Assembly: GCA_029946065.1 (NCBI GenBank)
Contig: JAQSDU010000015.1
Location: forward strand, 62,001 to 126,000
Reading direction: 5' to 3'
Source: Flavobacterium sp.
Lineage (GTDB): Bacteria > Bacteroidota > Bacteroidia > Flavobacteriales > Flavobacteriaceae
Length of the DNA: 64,000 nucleotides
Shown here piece after piece: positions 24,440-32,481 of the stretch; position 1 is the first letter of the stretch; each line of letters opens with the position of its first letter. The position numbers and the translations under genes are program-made. The notes under the pieces were generated by a model, which did no database searches, had not been told where the DNA came from, and worked only from the letters and a program-made list of their open reading frames with translations.

Positions 24440-24778
24440 ATGAATGAATTCCATGGTATTATTTTATATGAGATTGAAAGAAATGGCAATCTAAACGGTG
24501 TTTATACCAATAATCATCCTTTTACGAACAGTAGAATTTTTACTGAAACCGCCACATTGCGGGGCGAAGTATCATTTGAAGGTGAAATTGAAACCCGTAT
24601 TTATGACTGCTTTTATTTTGATGCAGTCGATGGTGCAACCAATTGTACATTAATATTTCGAATAATTAACGGCATATATCAAGGACAATGGATATTTGAC
24701 AATGGTGATGTGATATTCATTGGAGAAGGTTTCCAAATGAATGATCGGCAGATTGCAATTTCGTATTGGCTACCCTAA
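24440..24778 (+). CDS. Unknown 112-residue protein
   Basis: Starts 11 bp after the nuclease relic on the same strand. The sequence is acidic and predicted mostly beta (alternating hydrophobics such as TLRGEVSFEGEIETRIYDCFYF and GQWIFDNGDVIFIGEGF), with no signal peptide or membrane segment. I do not recognise it. Its place right behind a restriction-like relic could mean an accessory or immunity function, but nothing in the sequence shows this. Confidence 0.45.
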   Translation: MNEFHGIILYEIERNGNLNGVYTNNHPFTNSRIFTETATLRGEVSFEGEIETRIYDCFYFDAVDGATNCTLIFRIINGIYQGQWIFDNGDVIFIGEGFQMNDRQIAISYWLP

Positions 24779-24846
24779 AAATTGGTAAAAATCGAATTGA
24801 TATCGAAATTCTCCATAGTACTTACCTATCTTAAATTAAGCTTTTA

Positions 24847-25245
24847 TTACTTATCTTTCATCAACCTCTCCAAATACTCCACCTTATCCTTCTCTGCCTG
24901 AACTAACCTTTCGTAAAGTTCAACAACTTTGTCCAACGGATTGAAATTTAAATCACAATTGTAATTAATAGCGGATGCACTATCCTTAAAATCATTAAAA
25001 GTATTATTTATAATATTTATAACCGCATCCTCACTAAAATTCTTAATCCCCTCTTTAGAAACCTCCAAAGCCGCAGCAACCCTTTCAAGCATCCTATCCT
25101 CAACCTCCTCGTTATTCTCACTACTACTAACAGTCTGCTGGCTCACACCCAATGCTTCAGCTAGTGCGTCCTATTTCATGCCGCGCAGTTCGCGAATGCG
25201 GGCTATTTTTCTTCCGATGTGGTTGGTTTTGGTTGGTGTGTCCAT
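24847..25245 (-). pseudogene. XRE-family HTH regulator with an amber stop
   Basis: From ATG 25245 the frame encodes MDTPTKTNHIGRKIARIREL, then RGMK, a TAG at codon 25, then DALAEALGVSQQTVSSSE and on to 24847 (132 sense codons if the stop is ignored). This is a classical XRE helix-turn-helix followed by a helical C-terminal part (ERLVQAEKDKVEYLERLMKDK). CAG to TAG at a position usually Gln would be a single-base change. Restart at the GTG at 25152 would lose the first half of the HTH. Either the regulator is inactivated or the base is a sequencing error. A TATTTTTG box lies at 25312-25305. Confidence 0.75.
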
Positions 25246-25304
25246 GGCGGTAAATTTATTTTAAATGGTGAATCTTAAATTGTAAATGTTCAGGAGGGTG
25301 AAAA

Positions 25305-25312
25305 CAAAAATA
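25305..25312 (-). promoter_or_regulatory. Candidate -7 box for the XRE gene
   Basis: TATTTTTG on the minus strand, about 60 bp before the original ATG. No ideal -33 seen. The rest of 25313-25470 shows no gene. Confidence 0.35.
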
Positions 25313-25476
25313 CGATTTTTAAGAAACTAATTGCCCTTCAGGTGATTTTTTTCCGGAGTTCAGGTTTTGCCCACGGGGCCGCAATTATTAGGTTTTATGA
25401 AGCCCGGTCTAAAATAGCTATTTGCGGTATAAAAACAGACGTTCCAATTGCGAGCGCAGCGCCCGACAGGCATAAA

Positions 25477-25502
25477 AAAGCCCACCGAAAATGGTAGGCT
25501 TT
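25477..25502 (-). terminator. Terminator after the PI-PLC gene
   Basis: On the minus strand AAAGCCTACC pairs with GGTGGGCTTT (one G-T wobble), followed by a T-run, 33 bp after the stop codon. Confidence 0.75.
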
Positions 25503-25534
25503 AATGGTAGGTGTTGATAACGAACAACTTTATG

Positions 25535-26911
25535 CTATCCCCCAATCATCTCCCACTTTTGGTAATCCCCGTCGTTCGGATCCTGCATGTAGGCGCGGTC
25601 ATTCGACACGTCGAGCCTATCAGAAGAGATCAGCGGGTGTTTCTTGATGCCGGCATTGACGACATGGAAGGTCTTACTGCCCAGGTCCTCAAGGTGCCAT
25701 TTCTGGTTGTCGTCTCCGGTATATTCGAGTTCACCGCACACTTGCATATTGATTCTGAGCGCCAGCGTTAAGTTGAACATTGCCGAAAGGTACAGTCCGG
25801 TACCGGCATTCTGCAGCCTGTATCGGTTCTCAGAGAGGTGCCATTTGTACCATTTGGCATAAGCGGTGTCATTATCTTCAACCGGAAAGCCAAGGTCGAA
25901 ATTCATGGCCAAATGCTTTTTTGTGGCTCTCGAGGCGAGCATGACTGCCAGGCCCTTGCGGCTGTCGCCATGGGCTTTTACGTTCTTGTTGTTGTCCATT
26001 ATCTCGAAACAGGCTGTCAGCACCTTGTCTCCCGAGAGGCTCCAGTAATCGCCGTTGATCACATTGATCATATGGCCGTAATAGTTGGGCTTGAATAGGA
26101 AATCGCGCGCATGGCCGAAATCGGTGAGTTTTGGGTTGATATCTTTCGCATAATCATATACCGACGGCTGCCCCGGCATGATGTTAGCGGTCGTAGGGGT
26201 AAGCGTCCAGTTGAGCAGGAACAGTTCGTCGCTTGTATTAAAACGGCCGTACTTTTTCATCTGGTCGATGATCATGCCATAATAATTTTTGGAATCTGCA
26301 TAATCGTCATGTATCTTGAGGCTGTTGCGCTGCAGGTAGTAGCCGTCAAGCTTGGCATTGGTCACGTTGATTGTAAATTCGTCGTCGCTGAAATCAAACA
26401 AAGGGATGACTTTTCCGCTTAACGCCGAAAGCGGCATTTTGGTGATGCTTCCGCTGAATTTATTGGTCGGAAGCAGGTAGGGTTTAAGATGCTTGTCGAT
26501 GAGTTTTAGGTAATCGAGATAATCCTTGTATTTTTTGTCGCCTGACTTTTTTTCGGGAAAGTCCTTATGGTGCGAGAACGACAATAAGACCGTTTCTGAC
26601 TTATGGTCTTTCATGAAGTCACTAATATCGGAGAGGATTTCCTTTAATAGCGGGCCCGTAGCGGCACCGTGGTGCACGTAAAAGCGGTCTTCGCTTTTAT
26701 TGTCGCTCCAGTATTGCGGACGCAGGTCAAAATACCGTATGCCCGAGTGCAGCTGTTCGTTCAGGTTCTTATTCTGGGTCAGCGCAAGCGAGGTTATCCA
26801 GTTGTCGGTTTTATACATGCCGGCGTCGTGGCTGCCGGGCATGCAAACGTCTTTAAGGGTCAGTGTCCGGTCGAGCGTTGACATCCAGTTTGCAGGATCT
26901 GTTGTTGCCAT
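25535..26911 (-). CDS. Phosphatidylinositol-specific phospholipase C-like protein with ricin-type C-terminal domain
   Basis: A 458-residue protein. The PI-PLC X-like domain spans about 15-310, with His28 in MPGSHDAGMY and a second histidine (His80/81) in FYVHHGA, the usual general base/acid pair. About 340-458 resemble a beta-trefoil (ricin B) with two QKW repeats (NQKWHLEDLG, YQKWEMIGG). The family cleaves glycerophosphoinositides or GPI anchors. No signal peptide is visible, so the route to its substrate is unclear. The start is set at 26911 (MATTDPANWM); the frame upstream looks non-coding. Codons are GC-rich relative to the core, as in the divergent regulator. They share a palindromic control region. 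Confidence 0.85.
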   Translation of the reverse strand: MATTDPANWMSTLDRTLTLKDVCMPGSHDAGMYKTDNWITSLALTQNKNLNEQLHSGIRYFDLRPQYWSDNKSEDRFYVHHGAATGPLLKEILSDISDFMKDHKSETVLLSFSHHKDFPEKKSGDKKYKDYLDYLKLIDKHLKPYLLPTNKFSGSITKMPLSALSGKVIPLFDFSDDEFTINVTNAKLDGYYLQRNSLKIHDDYADSKNYYGMIIDQMKKYGRFNTSDELFLLNWTLTPTTANIMPGQPSVYDYAKDINPKLTDFGHARDFLFKPNYYGHMINVINGDYWSLSGDKVLTACFEIMDNNKNVKAHGDSRKGLAVMLASRATKKHLAMNFDLGFPVEDNDTAYAKWYKWHLSENRYRLQNAGTGLYLSAMFNLTLALRINMQVCGELEYTGDDNQKWHLEDLGSKTFHVVNAGIKKHPLISSDRLDVSNDRAYMQDPNDGDYQKWEMIGG

Positions 26912-27030
26912 TTCTTTGTAATTGGTTAAGGTTAAGAATTTTTTGTGTTCGGACAGCATTTTACAGGCGTAAAACGTCCTGATCCGGGTCACAAATATGC
27001 AGGAAGATTTTGCAAATACCCTGAAAACAG

Positions 27031-27066
27031 CGGGTAGTTATCGGGTAGTTTGCGGTAAACTACCCG
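27031..27066. promoter_or_regulatory. Palindromic operator candidate between PI-PLC and LuxR-type genes
   Basis: CGGGTAGTTT (27042-27051) and AAACTACCCG (27057-27066) form a perfect 10-bp inverted repeat with a 5-bp spacer. An extra direct copy CGGGTAGTT lies at 27031-27039. It lies about 77 bp from the regulator's -7 box. Likely a dimer-binding site; a hairpin role is the alternative. Confidence 0.65.
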
Positions 27067-27142
27067 TCAGGTAGGGCAATCAGCCACTGCAAAAAGTACC
27101 GTTTATCAATAGCGAAAAAGGCTGCGGTATGCCGCGGTTAGT

Positions 27143-27150
27143 TATCTTTG
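27143..27150 (+). promoter_or_regulatory. Candidate -7 box (TATCTTTG) for the LuxR-type gene
   Basis: Matches TAnnTTTG and lies 14 bp before the ATG at 27165. It falls inside the frame extension from the ATG at 27129, which supports the downstream start. Confidence 0.5.
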
Positions 27151-27164
27151 GCCTAAAAAAAGAG

Positions 27165-28379
27165 ATGCGCCCTTTTATTCTCATTGTACTGTTTGCCGTG
27201 TTATACAGTTATCCGACGGAGGCCCAGACTGCTGCTGCCGACACGCTTGAAAAGACGGTTACCCGCTTTAACGATGCGCTGCAATATGACCGTTCGATTA
27301 AAACCATCAATGCTTTTACGGCCGATTCGAACAAAACACCTTACGAGAGGTACTGCGCATCCCTGCTGAAAGCCTACACGTACAAAAGGGTCTTTAATTA
27401 TGAGGAAACACTTGCCAACCTTGATGTCGCATTGGCCGAAGGCCTCAAAAGCGGGCGCGCTGCCGAAGTTAGGAACTGCATAAAGGCAGAAAAGGCCTTT
27501 GTGTATTTCGACCTCAACGAATATGATAAGGCGGCCTTGCTGATGCGTGAACTCGAAAAATCGGGATATGCGTTGCTGCCCCAGGAGGAAAAGTCGTTTA
27601 TCATCATGCAGGAAGGCTACCTGCTGATGCTCAAAAAAAACTATCCCGGAGCCGAACGAAAGCTCGATGCAGCCATCGCAATCGCGAAGCAGTATGTACC
27701 GCGAAACCTCCCTAATATTTACGGCAAGAAAATCGAGCTTTACAATGCAATGGGCAAGTATGATAAGCGGGATGCGGCATTTAACGAGGGGCTCCGTATT
27801 GCCAAATCTTATAAAATCATCAAATACGAATTGTACTTGTATGAAATACTGCGCAACCAGTACCGAGACAATAACGACTACCGGAAGGCCTTCGAGATGC
27901 AACAGCACTGTGATTCGCTGACTGCGGTGTACAACGCGGCCGAGAAAAATACGAAAATCCAGATACTCGAAAAAAGAATCGCTTTGAGCCAGGAGCAAGC
28001 GGCACGGCAAGCGGAAAAATCGGTGCGCATGTTCCTTATTTGCCTGGTGAGCGTACTTTTGCTGCTCGTCATCGTGCTGGGCCGGCTTTTCGTGATTACA
28101 AAACAAAAGCGGCTGCTGGCAGAAAAGGAAAACACGAGAATCCACCAGGATATCGAGCGCCTTAGCCGTGAAATGGATGAATTGGGTAACAATAAGCTCG
28201 ATCTTTCCAGGTATCCGTTAACGGTGCGGCAACTTGACATCATCAGGCTTATCCGAGAAGGGAAATCCAACAAAGAAATAGCAGCTTCCCTATTTATTTC
28301 TGAGAATACGGTCAAATACCACCTGAAGATTATCTATGAAGCGCTAGATATAGAGAACCGGGTGCAATTGATCAGGTGA
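27165..28379 (+). CDS. Membrane-anchored TPR sensor with C-terminal LuxR-type HTH
   Basis: A 404-residue protein with a signal peptide (MRPFILIVLFAVLYSYPTEAQ), a periplasmic helical region of TPR-like repeats (about 30-275), one transmembrane segment (VRMFLICLVSVLLLLVIVLG, about 290-315), a cytosolic coiled coil, and a LuxR/GerE helix-turn-helix at the end (LTVRQLDIIRLIREGKSNKE, then SENTVKYHLKIIYEALDI). This one-piece sensor-regulator design is common in Bacteroidota. It is divergent from the PI-PLC gene and shares its palindrome, so it probably controls that gene and itself. The start is set at 27165 for the signal peptide and the promoter box. Confidence 0.85.
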   Translation: MRPFILIVLFAVLYSYPTEAQTAAADTLEKTVTRFNDALQYDRSIKTINAFTADSNKTPYERYCASLLKAYTYKRVFNYEETLANLDVALAEGLKSGRAAEVRNCIKAEKAFVYFDLNEYDKAALLMRELEKSGYALLPQEEKSFIIMQEGYLLMLKKNYPGAERKLDAAIAIAKQYVPRNLPNIYGKKIELYNAMGKYDKRDAAFNEGLRIAKSYKIIKYELYLYEILRNQYRDNNDYRKAFEMQQHCDSLTAVYNAAEKNTKIQILEKRIALSQEQAARQAEKSVRMFLICLVSVLLLLVIVLGRLFVITKQKRLLAEKENTRIHQDIERLSREMDELGNNKLDLSRYPLTVRQLDIIRLIREGKSNKEIAASLFISENTVKYHLKIIYEALDIENRVQLIR

Positions 28380-28557
28380 GTTGCGGGAAAAGTAAACATC
28401 GGTAAAATACCACCCAAAATAGTACAATACACCAAAATCTGGTGGGATACACCTTATAACGCTGCGTAACTTGCACAAGCAAACCCGGCACTCCGGCCAA
28501 TAACGATACCCTATAAGCTATTGACTGTTTTTTAGTAACCTTTAAAACAATCTTATA

Positions 28558-28947
28558 ATGTATCAGGACATCCAACTTTTGGAAACGGCAGCCCTTGACC
28601 AGATAATGGAATGGGTTGTTCACCACAGCACCCCAATGACGATCTATTGCCTCGGGTACCAAAAACAAACGCGCGCCAAACATACCGCCTTTTACGAAGC
28701 CGCGCCTTTTAAGGAACACCATCACTTTTTCCTATTGGTGATTACAAGCAAACCTTCGGCTATGACTGCAACCAACCTCGCCAACATCCTCGAACTCGCC
28801 ATCCAGCTAATGCCCACAGGAGAATCTGAATTCCTCGACGAAGTCAGGGTATTGCTCGATGAAGATACAGAGGACGAAGCAGAACAGCAGCTTGTTTATA
28901 ATTTCAGTAGTGTCCGGATTATAAATGACGTTGCGCTACAGGCCTGA
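28558..28947 (+). CDS. Unknown 129-residue acidic protein
   Basis: A soluble protein with no signal peptide. A middle strand pattern (MTIYCLGYQ, then HHFFLLVITSK) followed by a helix (NLANILELAIQL) faintly recalls the small domain of some Bacteroidota HEPN/nucleotidyltransferase-type proteins, but no catalytic motif is seen. The C-terminus is rich in Asp and Glu (VLLDEDTEDEAEQQL). It lies 178 bp after the LuxR-type gene. GC content is similar to the PI-PLC pair, so it may have arrived with them. Function unknown. Confidence 0.5.
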   Translation: MYQDIQLLETAALDQIMEWVVHHSTPMTIYCLGYQKQTRAKHTAFYEAAPFKEHHHFFLLVITSKPSAMTATNLANILELAIQLMPTGESEFLDEVRVLLDEDTEDEAEQQLVYNFSSVRIINDVALQA

Positions 28948-29117
28948 AGTTGAAAGGCGATCTACGCTTATTTAAGCCTAAAATTGGCTTCTTACTTGCA
29001 TGATACTTGATGGATAGTTGCTGAAAACGATGATGTAAAACAGCAATGCATCTCCAGAACCACGATTCCGCATGAAAAAACAGCAAGAATGGGTGTAGCT
29101 GATTTAGGATTAAAAAT

Positions 29118-29125
29118 TATATTTG
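29118..29125 (+). promoter_or_regulatory. Isolated TATATTTG box
   Basis: A perfect -7 consensus in a 346-bp stretch (28948-29293) without a recognised gene. It precedes a 42-codon open frame at 29146 and lies ~170 bp from the lipoprotein gene. Confidence 0.3.
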
Positions 29126-29145
29126 TATAACCATGTCAGGATTTA

Positions 29146-29274
29146 ATGATTAACGGGTATAGTTATTTTAGGACGGGACACAGCGAGACCAACCATGCTA
29201 TAGCCCGTGATAAAGCGTACATAAAGCGTATCGAATGCGTATCGGTTAAAATCCAAAACTGCTCCCAATTATAA
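29146..29274 (+). CDS. Possible small ORF of 42 residues
   Basis: ATG 29146 to TAA 29274, beginning MINGYSYFRTGHSETNHAIA. It follows a TATATTTG box by 20 bp and has a basic middle (ARDKAYIKRIE). No homologue is recognised. It may be chance or a gene remnant; a second ATG at 29133 gives only six codons. Confidence 0.25.
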   Translation: MINGYSYFRTGHSETNHAIARDKAYIKRIECVSVKIQNCSQL

Positions 29275-29293
29275 TAAAACGCTTAACATTTGC

Positions 29294-29923
29294 ATGATGA
29301 GAAATATCTTAACAGTCATTGGAGTAATATTATGCCTTTCCTGTGGCGGGAACAGCATAGCAATTACTGAAGTGCCAAACGACTATGATGCCAAAATAAT
29401 GCCCTATGACAAAAGCGAAGACAGCCTGAACGTTTTCATACCAATATCCTATCGCATTAAAAATAATGACTTCCATAACATAGTGCTTTGGTCTTTCAAT
29501 CAAAAAAGCTGCAAAGATTACACTTATAGAATGACGTATACTGCAGAAGGTATTGGTTTTGACGCAGGATTAAAAGGTGAAAGAAAGATTCCTGCCCAAT
29601 CATCTGTTTTATACACTTTTGTAGTAAGTGCATTAATAGCAAAATCTGACATCGATTCCTCTTATTGGTATAACAAATCATTGTCGGAAATGTCACGTAC
29701 CCGAGATAAACTGACAAGCAATCTGAAAAACATGCAGTCTCCAAAATTCAGGCAATTATACCATTCACTTGATACCGATTCTATTGCATTTACTTTTAGG
29801 GAAGAAAATGGCAACATGATAATTAAATCTGCAAAACTGCATGAAGATAAGTACAATACCATTTCGGCAGCAACCCTTAAAAAGGAAGATTATGAGCAAA
29901 GCATATACAGGCAGCAGAAATAA
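29294..29923 (+). CDS. Unknown lipoprotein
   Basis: A 209-residue protein with a lipobox (ILCLSCGGNS, acylated Cys17 counting from ATG 29294; a second ATG follows directly). The mature part has alternating polar and hydrophobic stretches, suggesting a beta-rich domain, then a helical stretch (LSEMSRTRDKLTSNLKNMQS). No family recognised. AT-rich codons resemble the core genome. Probably anchored to the periplasmic side of a membrane. Confidence 0.6.
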   Translation: MMRNILTVIGVILCLSCGGNSIAITEVPNDYDAKIMPYDKSEDSLNVFIPISYRIKNNDFHNIVLWSFNQKSCKDYTYRMTYTAEGIGFDAGLKGERKIPAQSSVLYTFVVSALIAKSDIDSSYWYNKSLSEMSRTRDKLTSNLKNMQSPKFRQLYHSLDTDSIAFTFREENGNMIIKSAKLHEDKYNTISAATLKKEDYEQSIYRQQK

Positions 29924-30016
29924 ATTCCTGAATTTTTATGGATAGAAAATTAAAATGATAATTCACAGATTCTTTTCTTTTTAGCTGCTTTGGCCCTCTC
30001 AGCGGTGTTGGGTATA

Positions 30017-30193
30017 ATGATCTTTATGTTTGTCGCTATAGTATGTGCCGCAATAAGTAAATACTCGAATCCACATACTGAAAGAGGGCTAGATGCCATC
30101 GGGGCTTTGGTACCTGCATTTTTTATCTCGTTGCCGCTGACGGTTTATCTTTTCTTTAAAATATATAAGATGCTTATTAAGAAGTACTTTTAA
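30017..30193 (+). CDS. Small two-TM membrane protein, possibly frameshifted at its start
   Basis: From ATG 30017 the frame gives 58 residues with two hydrophobic helices (MIFMFVAIVCAAIS and LVPAFFISLPLTVYLFFKIY) separated by a polar loop (KYSNPHTERGLDAIGA). Hydrophobic coding continues upstream without a stop (ILFFLAALALSAVLG) but without an ATG. An ATG at 29955 (MIIHRFFSF) is in another frame and would join it through a one-base change in the T-run at 29971-29982. The true start, or whether this is a broken gene, is unresolved. Confidence 0.4.
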   Translation: MIFMFVAIVCAAISKYSNPHTERGLDAIGALVPAFFISLPLTVYLFFKIYKMLIKKYF

Positions 30194-30397
30194 TGCGGGA
30201 AGACTAACTAACTTGTTTATATGAAAAGTATTCTGATGATTTTTTGCGATATCCTAGGCTATACCGTTAATCCTTGAACAGCATCTGAAATGCAACTTAG
30301 CTCGTTTTAGTATTCAAACAATTTTCCCCAGAAAAATCGATTGCAACCGAAATTTTAGTATGTTTATGTTTTGAATTTAGTCACCAACCAAAAGACC

Positions 30398-32299
30398 ATG
30401 AACAAAGTTATTTCGCACTCTCTTTTTACAGATTTTGATATCTCCCTTTTTAAAGCTGGAAAGCATTTTCGCCTCTACGAAAAACTCGGCGCACACGTGA
30501 TTGAAGTCGATGGCGTAAAAGGCGTTTATTTTGCCGTTTGGGCACCAACAGCACGTACTGTTTCCGTGGTCGGCGACTTTAATTATTGGATTCAAGGCGA
30601 ACACCAATTGCAGGTACGCTGGGATTCTTCCGGAATTTGGGAAGGATTTATCCCGAATGTTGAAATGGGCTCCCGATACAAATACAAAATACAATCGAAC
30701 AACGGCGGCATCATTACTGAAAAAGCCGATCCGTTTGCCCTATACTGTGAACATCCGCCGCAAACCGCTTCCATCATTTGGGAATTAGATTACAAATGGA
30801 AAGATAAATCGTGGATGGAAACCCGAAAAGATAAAAACGGACTCGATAAACCGTATTCCGTTTACGAAGTGCATTTGGGTTCCTGGAAAAGAAATGCCGA
30901 AGGAAAATTCTTGACTTACCTTGAACTCGCAGAAGAATTGGTACGCTATGTAAAAGAAACCGGTTTCACCCACGTAGAATTCATGCCGGTAATGGAATAT
31001 CCTTATGATCCGTCATGGGGTTATCAACTGGTAGGGTATTTCGCACCGACATCACGTTTTGGCAAACCACAAGATTTTATGGTTTTGGTCGACAAATTGC
31101 ACCAAGCCGGAATTGGCGTGATCCTCGATTGGGTACCGTCGCATTTTCCGGATGATGCGCATGGTTTGGGCTTTTTTGACGGCTCGAATTTATACGAACA
31201 TCCCGACCGAAGAAAAGGCTATCATCCCGATTGGAAAAGTCTTGTTTTCAATTATGGCAGAAACGAAGTACGTTCTTTCTTAATAAGTAATGCCATTTTT
31301 TGGTTGCAAAATTACCATGTTGACGGACTTCGCGTAGATGCCGTTGCCTCGATGTTATACCTCGATTATTCCAGAAAAGACGGGGAGTGGGAGCCGAATA
31401 TTTATGGCGGAAGGGAAAATCTAGATACCATCAGTTTCCTAAAAGATTTTAACGAAGCGGTTTACTCCAATTTTGAAGGCGTGCAAACGATTGCCGAAGA
31501 AAGTACGTCTTTTCCCAAAGTATCACGACCAACTTTTGATGGCGGATTAGGTTTCGGAATGAAATGGATGATGGGCTGGATGCACGATACTTTAAAATAT
31601 TTCCAAAAAGAATCCGTTTACCGAAAATACCATCAAAATGATTTGACTTTCGCCATGACGTATGCTTTTTCGGAAAACTTTATGCTACCATTATCCCACG
31701 ATGAGGTGGTGTATGGAAAACATTCGATTTTAGGACGTATGACCGGCGATGAATGGCAGCAATTTGCGAATCTCAGATTACTCTACGGTTATATGTTTAC
31801 GCATCCGGGAAGCAAACTCTTATTTATGGGCGCAGAATTCGGACAAAGTCGCGAATGGAATTTCGAGGGAAGTCTTGATTGGCATTTGCTCGAATTCGGT
31901 TACCACGATGGCATCAAAAAAACAATCACCGATTTAAACAATTTATACAAAACACAACCGGCATTGCACCAAAAGCAATTCAGCCCTGAAGGTTTCGAAT
32001 GGATCAGTTATTCCGACCATCAAAATGCTGTAATGTCCTACATCCGCAAAGGCGAGAATCCAAAGGATGATGTTGTCGTTGTTTGTAATTTCACGCCAGT
32101 TGTAAGAACTAATTACAGAATCGGTTTACCAAAAAAAGGAAAGCTCACCGAAATTTTCAATTCCGACGGTACACAATATGGTGGCAGCGGCATAAGCAAC
32201 GGCAAGACAGTCAAAATTGAAAAAGAAACCTGGAATGGTCGCGAATTTTCAGCAGCATTGGTTTTGGCACCGTTGAGTGTGATGGTGTTTAAAATGTAG
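30398..32299 (+). CDS. glgB: 1,4-alpha-glucan branching enzyme
   Basis: A 633-residue GH13 enzyme. The N-terminal CBM48-like domain (about 15-115, GVYFAVWAPTARTVSVVGDF) precedes the barrel, with EVHLGSW, DWVPSHFP, nucleophile Asp314 in GLRVDAVASMLYLDY, acid/base in the AEEST motif (Glu367/368) and LPLSHDEVV. It makes alpha-1,6 branches in glycogen. The longest frame starts with TTG at 30371; ATG 30398 (MNKVISHSLFTDF) is preferred. It belongs with glgE and maltokinase upstream but is separated from them by the accessory island. The GH31 gene follows after 182 bp. Confidence 0.95.
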   Translation: MNKVISHSLFTDFDISLFKAGKHFRLYEKLGAHVIEVDGVKGVYFAVWAPTARTVSVVGDFNYWIQGEHQLQVRWDSSGIWEGFIPNVEMGSRYKYKIQSNNGGIITEKADPFALYCEHPPQTASIIWELDYKWKDKSWMETRKDKNGLDKPYSVYEVHLGSWKRNAEGKFLTYLELAEELVRYVKETGFTHVEFMPVMEYPYDPSWGYQLVGYFAPTSRFGKPQDFMVLVDKLHQAGIGVILDWVPSHFPDDAHGLGFFDGSNLYEHPDRRKGYHPDWKSLVFNYGRNEVRSFLISNAIFWLQNYHVDGLRVDAVASMLYLDYSRKDGEWEPNIYGGRENLDTISFLKDFNEAVYSNFEGVQTIAEESTSFPKVSRPTFDGGLGFGMKWMMGWMHDTLKYFQKESVYRKYHQNDLTFAMTYAFSENFMLPLSHDEVVYGKHSILGRMTGDEWQQFANLRLLYGYMFTHPGSKLLFMGAEFGQSREWNFEGSLDWHLLEFGYHDGIKKTITDLNNLYKTQPALHQKQFSPEGFEWISYSDHQNAVMSYIRKGENPKDDVVVVCNFTPVVRTNYRIGLPKKGKLTEIFNSDGTQYGGSGISNGKTVKIEKETWNGREFSAALVLAPLSVMVFKM

Positions 32300-32309
32300 T
32301 AGGCAAAGG

Positions 32310-32390
32310 TACAAAGACGCATAGGTTCAAAGGTTTTTTGCAGTGTGTAAACTTTGCTTCTCTGAACCTTTGTGGCTTTGCAACTTTCCG
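32310..32390. repeat. Imperfect AAGGTTCA/TGAACCTT inverted repeat
   Basis: Intergenic sequence between glgB and the GH31 gene with GGTTCAAAGG near 32323 facing CTGAACCTTTG near 32362. The wording matches dispersed CAAAGG/CCTTTG repeats in Flavobacteriia. It may act as a weak hairpin. Confidence 0.4.
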
Positions 32391-32448
32391 AAATCGTTAT
32401 CGTTGAAAACTACTGGTAGTTATCCACACCAACTTATCTTTTACTTTG

Positions 32449-32456
32449 TAAATTTG
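32449..32456 (+). promoter_or_regulatory. Candidate -7 box (TAAATTTG) for the GH31 gene
   Basis: A TAnnTTTG match 25 bp before the ATG at 32482. The TTG at 32461 that opens the longest frame would be near the transcription start. Confidence 0.45.
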
Positions 32457-32481
32457 GCGTTTGCCAACTAAAAAGCTGCAC

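Noticed and set aside
25838..26422. Several + strand frames of 60-103 codons inside the PI-PLC gene
   Set aside because: GC-rich codons of the real minus-strand gene open the other frames; no start context or homology.
27201..28145. A 314-codon open frame on the minus strand opposite the LuxR-type gene
   Set aside because: It is the antisense of a well-supported sensor-regulator with signal peptide, TM and HTH; no domain is visible in the antisense product.
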